A DNA stretch of 10,998 nt from an uncultured Clostridia bacterium (GTDB lineage: Bacteria > Bacillota > Clostridia > Lachnospirales > Lachnospiraceae). The first letter of the stretch is position 1. Every line of letters begins with the position of its first letter. Shown here piece after piece: positions 5,811 through 10,998 of this stretch. The stretch lies in the NCBI GenBank assembly GCA_947088195.1, contig CAMUFS010000069.1:1-10998 (forward strand), read 5' to 3'. The notes below the pieces were generated by a model. It saw only the letters and a program-made list of their open reading frames with translations. It searched no databases and was not told the origin of the DNA. The position numbers and the translations under genes are program-made.

Positions 5811-6770
5811 TTACTCATCGCTGGGATTTAATTGAAGCCCCAGCTCCTTAAGCTTTGCAAGCACCTCTTCCAAGGACTTGCGCCCAAGATTACGAACCTT
5901 CATCATATCCTCTGAGGTTCTGTTGCACAGCTCCTCCACAGTATTAATGCCGGCTCTCTTCAAACAATTATAGGAGCGCACGGATAATTCCAGCTCGTCA
6001 ATATTCATCTCCAGAACCTTTTCTTTCTCATTGTCCTCCTTCTCCACCATAACCTCAGCAGTTTTGGCATTTTCAGACAAATCAATAAACAGGTTCAAAT
6101 GTACGCTCAGCACCTTTGCGGCAAGGCTTACTGCCTCGTCTGGCGCCAAGGTTCCGTTTGTATAGACATCCAGCGTCAGCTTATCATAATCGGTAATCTG
6201 ACCTACACGGGTATTCTGTACGGACAAATTGACACGCTCCACCGGTGTATAGATAGAGTCCACTGCGATCACGCCGATCGGCAGCTCCTCATTTTTATTT
6301 TTATCAGAGCTGACATAACCTCTTCCCTTTGTGATGGTCAATTCCATATATAGCTTACTGTCAGCCCCTCCGTTTAACGTCGCGATCACTAAGTCAGGGT
6401 TTAAAATCTCGATATCTTGATCAACCTGAATATCCGCAGCCGTAACAACACCTTCCCCTTCAAACTCAATATATGCAATTTTGGCTTCATTGGTATCGCT
6501 GTTGTTCTTGATGGCAAGGCTCTTGATGTTCATAATAATTTCTGTTACGTCTTCCTTCACTCCGGGAACAGAGCTGAACTCATGCAGCACACCGTCAATC
6601 TTCACTTGACTGACCGCCGCTCCGGGAAGGGAGGAGAGCATAATTCTTCTCAATGAATTGCCAAGAGTAGTGCCATAGCCTCGTTCAAGTGGTTCTACAA
6701 CAAATCTTCCGTATTTCTTGTCCTCTGAAATTTCAGCAATCTCAATTTTTGGTTTTTCAAAATCGAACAC
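5811..6770 (-). CDS. rpoA: DNA-directed RNA polymerase alpha subunit, GTG start
   Basis: The alpha subunit dimerises to start assembly of RNA polymerase, and its C-terminal domain contacts promoter UP elements and activators. The N-terminal domain spans about residues 1-235, with the dimerisation motif GYGTTLGNSLRRIMLSSLPG (32-50). An acidic linker rich in Glu and Lys follows at about 240-255. The C-terminal domain (about 253-319) holds ELSVRSYNCLKRAGINTVEEL with the DNA-binding Arg265, and NLGRKSLEEV. The length of 319 is normal. The start is GTG at 6770-6768, nine bases after AAGGAGG; no ATG is available before the conserved N-terminus. It sits between rpsD (33-base gap) and rplQ. Confidence 0.97.
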   Translation of the reverse strand: MFDFEKPKIEIAEISEDKKYGRFVVEPLERGYGTTLGNSLRRIMLSSLPGAAVSQVKIDGVLHEFSSVPGVKEDVTEIIMNIKSLAIKNNSDTNEAKIAYIEFEGEGVVTAADIQVDQDIEILNPDLVIATLNGGADSKLYMELTITKGRGYVSSDKNKNEELPIGVIAVDSIYTPVERVNLSVQNTRVGQITDYDKLTLDVYTNGTLAPDEAVSLAAKVLSVHLNLFIDLSENAKTAEVMVEKEDNEKEKVLEMNIDELELSVRSYNCLKRAGINTVEELCNRTSEDMMKVRNLGRKSLEEVLAKLKELGLQLNPSDE

Positions 6771-6803
6771 TATAAAGCCCCTCCTTTTCGGTTGGTTATA
6801 GGA

Positions 6804-7397
6804 TTACTTAGAATACAACTCGACGATAAGCATCTCATCAACCGGAACATCAATAACCTCTCTTGTCGGCATTTCCTTTACGGTTCCCTTCAGATTCTCC
6901 TGATCTGCTTCCAGCCACTCTGGCACCAGCCTTGCGCCTGCTATCTCAATAATATCCTTGTATCTCTGGGAGGACTTACACTTCTCCTTAATCTCTATGG
7001 TATCTCCTGCCTTAATTAAATAGGAAGGAATATTGATACATCTGCCGTTTACAAGTACATTCTTGTGATCGACAATCTGTCTCGCTTCTCTTCTAGTTCT
7101 GGCAAAGCCCAATCTGAAAATTACATTATCCAGTCTTCTCTCCAGCATAATCATCAGGTTCTCACCTGTCATGCCAGGCATATTCTCAGCCTTCAGATAA
7201 TAATTGTGAAAAGGCTTCTCCAGCACGCCGTAGATAAACTTCGCCTTCTGCTTCTCACGAAGCTGAAGACCATACTCGGTAAGCTTCTTGTTTGCTCTTT
7301 TTAACTCTCTCTTTGATTTCTTATCGACACCCAAAAATACAGGGTCCAATCCAAGTGATCTGCATCTTTTCAATACAGGAACTCTATTAACTGCCAC
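6804..7397 (-). CDS. rpsD: Ribosomal protein S4 (uS4), zinc-less type, GTG start
   Basis: uS4 nucleates assembly of the 30S subunit on 16S rRNA and can act as a translational or antitermination regulator in other bacteria. The 197-residue protein has the S4 RNA-binding domain at about 88-148 (RRLDNVIFRLGFARTRREARQIVDHKNVLVNG) and the usual end VDEMLIVELYSK. The N-terminal region MAVNRVPVLKRCRSLGLDP carries one Cys, so the four-Cys zinc knuckle of many S4 proteins is absent. The start is GTG at 7397-7395, eight bases after AGGAGG. It follows rpsK by 16 bases. Confidence 0.96.
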   Translation of the reverse strand: MAVNRVPVLKRCRSLGLDPVFLGVDKKSKRELKRANKKLTEYGLQLREKQKAKFIYGVLEKPFHNYYLKAENMPGMTGENLMIMLERRLDNVIFRLGFARTRREARQIVDHKNVLVNGRCINIPSYLIKAGDTIEIKEKCKSSQRYKDIIEIAGARLVPEWLEADQENLKGTVKEMPTREVIDVPVDEMLIVELYSK

Positions 7398-7413
7398 TTT
7401 ACCTACCTCCTAA

Positions 7414-7815
7414 TTAAACTCTTCTGCGTTTCGGTGGACGGCAACCATTATGGGGAACCGGGGTTACGTCCTTGATGCTGGTTACTTCAAGACCACATGC
7501 CTGAAGCGCACGGATAGCGGCCTCTCTTCCAGAGCCCGGTCCCTTTACCATTACATCGACTGTCTTTAAGCCATGTACCAAAGCTGCCTTTGTAGCAGTT
7601 TCAGCTGCCATTTGAGCTGCATAAGGAGTAGATTTCCTTGAACCTCTAAATCCAAGACCACCAGCACTTGCCCATGATAAAGCATTTCCTTCACAATCTG
7701 TGATTGTCACAATCGTATTATTAAAGGATGACTGAATATGTGCCTGTCCTCGTTCAACGTTTTTCTTTACACGCCTTTTTGTCACTTTCTTTGCACCTGA
7801 CATTTGTTTCGCCAT
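7414..7815 (-). CDS. rpsK: Ribosomal protein S11 (uS11)
   Basis: uS11 forms part of the 30S platform at the mRNA exit. The 133 residues include the N-terminal lysine-rich tail, AHIQSSFNNTIVTITD, the loop GGLGFRGSRKSTPYAAQ, VKGPGSGREAAIRAL and the C-terminal VTPVPHNGCRPPKRRRV, which are all typical. The ATG at 7815-7813 follows GGGAGG at an unusually long 13 bases. A second Met (codon 5) would be even farther, so the first is kept. The gene is 33 bases behind rpsM in the standard S13-S11-S4-alpha-L17 order. Confidence 0.96.
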   Translation of the reverse strand: MAKQMSGAKKVTKRRVKKNVERGQAHIQSSFNNTIVTITDCEGNALSWASAGGLGFRGSRKSTPYAAQMAAETATKAALVHGLKTVDVMVKGPGSGREAAIRALQACGLEVTSIKDVTPVPHNGCRPPKRRRV

Positions 7816-7848
7816 AATATTAAACTAACCTCCCTTATGGGTTCCTAA

Positions 7849-8217
7849 TTACTTTTTCTTATTTGCAACAGTTTTCTTAGGGCCTTTTCTTGTTCTTGCA
7901 TTGGTCTTTGTCTTCTGACCGCGGACAGGAAGTCCCTTTCTGTGACGAATCCCTCTATAGCATCCGATCTCCTGAAGTCTCTTGATATTCATAGCGATCT
8001 CTCTTCTCAGATCACCTTCTACCACCTGTGTCTCGTCGATAACGGAGCTAATCCTCTTTACCTCGTCGTCTGTCAGATCTCTGACACGAGTGTCCGGGCT
8101 TACGTTTGCCTCCTTAAGGATACGGTTCGAGCTTGCTCTTCCAATGCCATAGATATAAGTTAATCCGATTTCTACACGTTTTTCTCTTGGCAAATCTACA
8201 CCAGAAATACGAGCCAT
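7849..8217 (-). CDS. rpsM: Ribosomal protein S13 (uS13)
   Basis: uS13 sits in the 30S head and contacts the 50S subunit and P-site tRNA. The 122-residue protein begins MARISGVDLPREKRVEIGLTYIYGIG and contains a helix-two-turn-helix region, CYRGIRHRKGLPVRGQ(K)TKTNARTRKG, and a lysine-rich tail. The frame stays open upstream to a GTG at 8358. I chose the ATG at 8217 because the family's N-terminus begins there and GGAGG lies seven bases before it. The 47 extra codons have no S13 resemblance and fall in a structured leader. Confidence 0.96.
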   Translation of the reverse strand: MARISGVDLPREKRVEIGLTYIYGIGRASSNRILKEANVSPDTRVRDLTDDEVKRISSVIDETQVVEGDLRREIAMNIKRLQEIGCYRGIRHRKGLPVRGQKTKTNARTRKGPKKTVANKKK

Positions 8218-8224
8218 GTGTGTA

Positions 8225-8229
8225 CCTCC
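8225..8229 (-). promoter_or_regulatory. Ribosome binding site deciding the rpsM start
   Basis: GGAGG ends seven bases before the ATG at 8217. It supports the 122-residue S13 over the longer in-frame reading from the GTG at 8358. Confidence 0.8.
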
Positions 8230-8264
8230 ATCTTTCTTTTCAATATATCTTCTATACCCAAATG

Positions 8265-8325
8265 TGCCGCCTGCATCGGTATGTCTGCAAACCGCACTGC
8301 GGCAAGCATGACTACACGCAGCCCG
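8265..8325 (-). promoter_or_regulatory. Structured leader region upstream of rpsM
   Basis: On the minus strand TGCCGC (8304-8299) pairs with GCGGCA (8270-8265). Inside it CGGT (8294-8291) pairs with ACCG (8280-8277) around a 10-nt loop, giving a long hairpin with an internal loop. A competing helix CTGCG (8321-8317)/CGCAG (8301-8297) uses part of the same strand, so the two forms exclude each other. Just upstream, CGTTT-GAAA-AAACG forms a small GNRA-capped hairpin. No T-run follows. The block is more GC-rich than the flanks. It could control S13-operon translation or RNA processing; no known family is claimed. Confidence 0.4.
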
Positions 8326-8463
8326 TTTTTTCAAACGTCGAAATGTTGTGCGCCTCACCTGCTTACCTGAATATCTTTTATTTTATAGCTATGAACAACT
8401 TACCCTAGTGGTTCCTCATTCATCGCTGCAGCCGCATACTAAATATAACACAAATTGGACAGA

Positions 8464-8577
8464 TTAACCCTGTCTCTGTTTGTGCTTCGGATTTTCACAG
8501 ATTACTCTGATGCTTCCTTTTCTCTTAATAATTTTGCATTTTTCGCAAATAGGCTTTACTGACGATCTAACCTTCAC
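8464..8577 (-). CDS. rpmJ: Ribosomal protein L36 (bL36), GTG start
   Basis: This 37-residue gene encodes bL36, the smallest large-subunit protein, which binds zinc and 23S rRNA. The reading is MKVRSSVKPICEKCKIIKRK followed by GSIRVICENPKHKQRQG. The zinc ribbon ligands Cys11, Cys14, Cys27 and His32 are all present, so it is the zinc-binding (C+) form, and the length is standard. It starts with GTG at 8577-8575, eight bases after GGGAGG. It lies between infA and rpsM in the usual order and is the first gene after a strong promoter. The 246-base gap to rpsM behind it is longer than usual. Confidence 0.96.
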   Translation of the reverse strand: MKVRSSVKPICEKCKIIKRKGSIRVICENPKHKQRQG

Positions 8578-8612
8578 AGAAAAAACCTCCCTTCCAAAAA
8601 AGTCCAATTATG

Positions 8613-8641
8613 ATTATAGCACCAACCTTTCAAGATGGCAA
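8613..8641 (-). promoter_or_regulatory. Strong sigma-A promoter upstream of rpmJ
   Basis: On the minus strand TTGCCA (8641-8636, one mismatch to TTGACA), a 17-bp spacer and a perfect TATAAT (8618-8613) preceded by TGC form an extended -10 promoter. The transcript should start near 8606, about 29 bases before the rpmJ GTG. It lies in the 76-base infA-rpmJ gap and would drive rpmJ-rpsM-rpsK-rpsD-rpoA-rplQ in addition to read-through from the spc part. Confidence 0.75.
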
Positions 8642-8653
8642 GTACTTTTTTCC

Positions 8654-8872
8654 TTATTTATCTCTCCAGATAATCCTACCTTTTGACAAATCATATGGGG
8701 ACAACTCAATCGTCACCTTATCACCCGGCAGAATACGAATATAATTCATGCGCAGCTTGCCGCTGATATGGGCAAGCACTTGATGTCCATTTTCCAGTCT
8801 CACCTGAAACATGGCATTGGGCAGCTTCTCGATCACTGTTCCTTCTATTTCTATTACATCTGCTTTTGACAT
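8654..8872 (-). CDS. infA: Translation initiation factor IF-1
   Basis: IF-1 occupies the ribosomal A site during initiation and helps IF-2 and IF-3 select the start. The 72-residue protein is a single OB fold with the characteristic MSKADVIEIEGTVIEKLPNAMF, NGHQVLAHISGKLRMNYIRILPGDKV and the ending DLSKGRIIWRDK. The length is exactly that of the family. The ATG at 8872-8870 follows GAGGTG by four bases, only nine bases after the stop of the KOW gene, so the two are probably co-translated. A promoter begins 12 bases behind its stop. Confidence 0.98.
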   Translation of the reverse strand: MSKADVIEIEGTVIEKLPNAMFQVRLENGHQVLAHISGKLRMNYIRILPGDKVTIELSPYDLSKGRIIWRDK

Positions 8873-8880
8873 TATTCACC

Positions 8881-9159
8881 TCATTCCTGCGCTGCTTTTG
8901 CGCTAAACAGTTTAATGGCTCTCTTTATCTCTTCATTTCGCTTCATTTCCGGCACCGGCTCATCCATCTTATCTGTATGATAGTAAATCGGCTGGATATG
9001 TTTTTTATTCTTGCGCTTTGGCTTCTCTAATGTCCTCTCCTTGCCGTCCGCCAAATATACATATTCAGATTCCTCTCTCACTATTACAAAAAATTGATTC
9101 TTGTCATGTCCGGCAATGGATTTTGCCAGATTTCCCACTTGATACAAATTCATCTGCAT
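8881..9159 (-). CDS. KOW-domain RNA-binding protein
   Basis: This small protein (92 residues, or 90 from the second Met) has an N-terminal KOW/L14e-like segment, YQVGNLAKSIAGHDKNQFFVIVREE followed by EYVYLADGK, at about residues 6-40. Such domains bind RNA in ribosomal proteins and NusG. A basic patch KPKRKNKKHIQP (47-58) and a charged C-terminal helix follow. Genes like this are common between map and infA in Clostridia; their function is, to my knowledge, undefined, with a ribosome-linked role inferred from context. The first ATG (9159) lies one base after the map stop TAA, with GGAG only four bases away. The ATG at 9153 is ten bases from it. The start is therefore uncertain by two codons. 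Confidence 0.85.
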   Translation of the reverse strand: MQMNLYQVGNLAKSIAGHDKNQFFVIVREESEYVYLADGKERTLEKPKRKNKKHIQPIYYHTDKMDEPVPEMKRNEEIKRAIKLFSAKAAQE

Positions 9160-9160
9160 A

Positions 9161-9913
9161 TTACTCCATTGACAGGATTTCTGGTTCTCCTTTGGTGATT
9201 AAAACGGTATTCTCATAATGTGCAGAAAGAGATCCATCTCTTGTCACCACAGTCCAGTCATCCTTCAGCCATTCCACCTGCCATGCTCCCATATTAATCA
9301 TCGGCTCTATCGCCAAGGTCATGCCAGCCTGAAGCTTAAGACCTCTGCCGCGCTGTGCAAAATTCGGAACCTGAGGGTCCTCGTGCAAATGTCTTCCAAT
9401 TCCATGTCCCACCAGATCACGCACTACACCATATCCAAACCCTTTGGCATAGCTTCCGATTGTATTCGATATTTCATGAAGATGACAGCCCTCCCTCGCA
9501 TATCGGATTCCCTCAAAAAAGCTTTGCCTCGTCACCTCAATCAGTTGACGTGCCTCCTTTGAGATTTCTCCAACTGCATGTGTTCTCGCTGCATCTGAAT
9601 GATATCCCTTATATATCACGCCTGCATCTAAGCTTACAATATCGCCCTCTTTTAGAATCCTCTTCTTGGATGGGATTCCATGAACGACCTCATCATTCAC
9701 CGAGATACAGATGGACGCTGGATATCCATTATAATTTAGGAACGATGGAATACACTGGTAGCTCCTTATAATTTCCTCACCGATCTTATTGATCTTCCAT
9801 GTGGAGATCCCCGGCTCTATTATTTTTTCAAGTTCATTATGAGTTTTGGCAAGGATCTTGCCTGCCTCTCTCATCAGCTCCAATTCCTGTTCCGTTTTTA
9901 TTGATACTGCCAT
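9161..9913 (-). CDS. map: Type I methionine aminopeptidase
   Basis: This enzyme removes the initiator Met from new proteins. The 250-residue chain has the full set of active-site residues: His78 (VVHGIPS), metal ligands Asp96 (SLDAG), Asp107 (HSDAA), His170 (GHGIGRHLHE), Glu203 (AIEPM) and Glu234 (HYENT). It has no N-terminal zinc-finger extension. I chose the ATG at 9913 because AGGAG ends seven bases before it and the family's first conserved residues (VSIKTEQELELMREAG) follow. The frame is open nine codons farther to another ATG, but that one has no clear binding site. It lies 46 bases behind adk and one base before the KOW gene. Confidence 0.96.
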   Translation of the reverse strand: MAVSIKTEQELELMREAGKILAKTHNELEKIIEPGISTWKINKIGEEIIRSYQCIPSFLNYNGYPASICISVNDEVVHGIPSKKRILKEGDIVSLDAGVIYKGYHSDAARTHAVGEISKEARQLIEVTRQSFFEGIRYAREGCHLHEISNTIGSYAKGFGYGVVRDLVGHGIGRHLHEDPQVPNFAQRGRGLKLQAGMTLAIEPMINMGAWQVEWLKDDWTVVTRDGSLSAHYENTVLITKGEPEILSME

Positions 9914-9920
9914 TTTCACA

Positions 9921-9925
9921 CTCCT
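9921..9925 (-). promoter_or_regulatory. Ribosome binding site deciding the map start
   Basis: AGGAG ends seven bases before the ATG at 9913 and supports the 250-residue product over the reading from 9940. Confidence 0.7.
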
Positions 9926-9959
9926 GCATATCGCAGCCATTTACATTGTCTATAATAAA

Positions 9960-10604
9960 CTATGCCTCCAAGATAGCCTCTATATCCTTAAATACTTCTT
10001 CCATATTCTTTGTTCCATCCACGGATTTTAGAATATTCTTGCCGGCATAATAATCAATCAGCGGCTGTGTCTGCTCATGATAGACCATAAGACGCTTCTT
10101 CACCGTCTCAGGCTTATCGTCATCTCTCAGAATCAGCTCTTTGCCGCACCTGTCACAGATTCCATCTGTCCTTGTGGGGGCAAATTCTACATGGTACGTA
10201 GCCCCACAGGAGACACATGCCCTTCTTCCTGACATACGGTTTATTATGCTGTCATCCGGCACATCTACATTAATAGCAAAATCAATGCTGTCTCCCATCT
10301 CTGAGAGTGCTCTGTCAAGCACCTCTGCCTGAGGTATGGTTCTTGGGAAACCATCAAGCACATAGCCATTTTCACAATCCTTAGCGGCCACTCTGTCAAG
10401 CAATATTTTTACTGTCAGCTCATCTGGCACCAAAGCACCTTTATCCATATATTTCTTTGCTTCCATGCCAAGCTCCGTTCCATTTTTAATATTGGCACGG
10501 AATATATCACCTGTAGAAATATGAGGAACCTTCCATTTATCTGCTATTCTCTTCGCCTGTGTTCCTTTTCCTGCACCCGGAGCACCTAACATAATAATCT
10601 TCAT
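9960..10604 (-). CDS. adk: Adenylate kinase, zinc-binding LID type
   Basis: Adenylate kinase interconverts ATP + AMP and 2 ADP. The 214-residue protein has the P-loop GAPGAGKGT (7-15), the AMP-binding STGDIFR (30-36), DGFPRT (84-89), and the LID domain from about residue 123. The LID carries four cysteines (130, 133, 150, 153), the structural zinc site of Gram-positive long-form enzymes. The ATG at 10604 has GGGAGG six bases upstream. An ATG nine codons earlier lacks family resemblance and is rejected. The gene stands in the standard secY-adk-map order, 82 bases behind secY with a hairpin between. Confidence 0.97.
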   Translation of the reverse strand: MKIIMLGAPGAGKGTQAKRIADKWKVPHISTGDIFRANIKNGTELGMEAKKYMDKGALVPDELTVKILLDRVAAKDCENGYVLDGFPRTIPQAEVLDRALSEMGDSIDFAINVDVPDDSIINRMSGRRACVSCGATYHVEFAPTRTDGICDRCGKELILRDDDKPETVKKRLMVYHEQTQPLIDYYAGKNILKSVDGTKNMEEVFKDIEAILEA

Positions 10605-10610
10605 AAAATA

Positions 10611-10616
10611 CCTCCC
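10611..10616 (-). promoter_or_regulatory. Ribosome binding site deciding the adk start
   Basis: GGGAGG ends six bases before the ATG at 10604, which fixes the 214-residue start rather than the ATG at 10631. Confidence 0.8.
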
Positions 10617-10633
10617 AATAATGAAACACAACA

Positions 10634-10655
10634 GCAGACGGGATCTCCCGCCTGC
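10634..10655 (-). promoter_or_regulatory. GC-rich hairpin between secY and adk
   Basis: On the minus strand GCAGGCGGG (10655-10647) pairs with CCCGTCTGC (10642-10634), nine pairs including one G-T, around the loop AGAT. TGTTGTGTTT follows, which is T-rich but interrupted. It may be a partial terminator or attenuator that lowers transcription from secY into adk, or an RNA-stability or processing element. Confidence 0.5.
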
Positions 10656-10686
10656 GTAATTCGACCAGCTCTATGCGGCCACTGTA

Positions 10687-10998
10687 CTAATCGTTCAGGA
10701 AGCCCTTATAATAACGGACAAGCATCTGTGATTCAATCTGCTTTAATGTCTCCAAAATAACTCCCACAATAATAATTAGGGAAGTACCCCCAAAAGAAAC
10801 ATTTGCCTTAAACACACCAGAAACGATAATTGGAACAATCGCCACAAACAGCAACCCCGCCGCGCCGATAAATATCACGTAATTCAGTATTTTTGTCAGA
10901 TAATCCGCCGTCGGTTTTCCCGGACGAATACCGGGCACAAAACCGCCCTGCTTCTTAATATTATTCGCCACCTCAATCGGATTAAAGGTGATCGAGGT
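10687..10998 (-). CDS. secY: SecY preprotein translocase channel, C-terminal part (5' end beyond window)
   Basis: SecY forms the membrane channel through which secreted and membrane proteins pass. Only the last 103 codons lie in the window. The frame is open to the right edge and reads TSITFNPIEVANNIKKQGG, then FVPGIRPGKPTADYL, the conserved cytoplasmic loop before the last two membrane segments. These follow as VIFIGAAGLLFVAIVPIIV and SLIIIVGVILETL, with the usual end QMLVRYYKGFLND. A GTG at 10971 is internal and not a start. It is the upstream neighbour of adk, as in most Firmicutes. Confidence 0.96.
   Translation of the reverse strand, partial: TSITFNPIEVANNIKKQGGFVPGIRPGKPTADYLTKILNYVIFIGAAGLLFVAIVPIIVSGVFKANVSFGGTSLIIIVGVILETLKQIESQMLVRYYKGFLND

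Noticed and set aside
8218..8358. A 47-codon N-terminal extension of S13 from the GTG at 8358
   Set aside because: The extension has no S13 resemblance, the GTG lacks a proper binding site, and a strong GGAGG precedes the ATG at 8217 where the conserved protein begins.
8412..8435. Seven-codon leader peptide (MNEEPLG) upstream of rpsM
   Set aside because: It has no ribosome binding site and no run of regulatory codons; such short frames occur by chance.
9355..9771. Plus-strand open frame of 138 codons opposite map
   Set aside because: It is antisense to a clear methionine aminopeptidase gene and its translation looks like random composition.
1..10998. CRISPR arrays, tRNA or rRNA genes
   Set aside because: No regularly spaced repeats with spacers, no cloverleaf-type sequence and no rRNA-like stretch were seen.

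Overview
The window is a stretch of a Firmicutes chromosome carrying the distal half of the large ribosomal-protein (S10-spc-alpha type) cluster, all read on the minus strand, so the biological 5' end is at the right. Gene order in transcription is secY(end)-adk-map-KOW protein-infA-rpmJ-rpsM-rpsK-rpsD-rpoA-rplQ, then ecfA1-ecfA2-ecfT-truA, then rplM-rpsI. This order, the small KOW-domain gene between map and infA, the cysteine-poor S4, the enlarged L17 and the wording of the proteins all suggest a Clostridia member, most probably Lachnospiraceae. The family assignment is from memory of such proteins, not from a search.

Right part (about 7400-10998): the end of the SecYEG translocase channel, adenylate kinase, methionine aminopeptidase, a KOW RNA-binding protein, IF-1, and ribosomal proteins L36, S13 and S11. 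A strong sigma-A-type promoter (TTGCCA, 17 bp, extended TGC-TATAAT) lies between infA and rpmJ and can drive the alpha-operon part separately. The 246-base rpmJ-rpsM gap can fold into a sizeable hairpin with a competing alternative helix, a candidate regulatory leader. The 37-codon rpmJ gene starts with GTG.

Middle (about 1440-7400): rpsD, rpoA and rplQ end at a clear intrinsic terminator. The energy-coupling-factor transporter module (two ATPases and the transmembrane EcfT) follows and is translationally coupled to truA by 4-base ATGA overlaps. TruA carries about 125 C-terminal residues beyond the normal family end. A terminator-like hairpin overlaps the truA stop, and a promoter plus leader hairpin precede rplM.

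Left part (1-1340): rplM and rpsI (TTG start) end in a good intrinsic terminator. Beyond it, in the opposite orientation, lies mobile-element DNA: the broken end of a large serine recombinase gene (DUF4368-type tail) and three tandem 11-bp repeats that look like arm-type sites for a tyrosine integrase. The 3' end of rpsI is a known integration target of some integrative elements, so this may be one end of an element or its scar.

Most of the window is ordinary conserved core genome. I see no new defence or biosynthetic system. The points most worth a second look are the element junction next to rpsI, the TruA extension and the rpsM leader.
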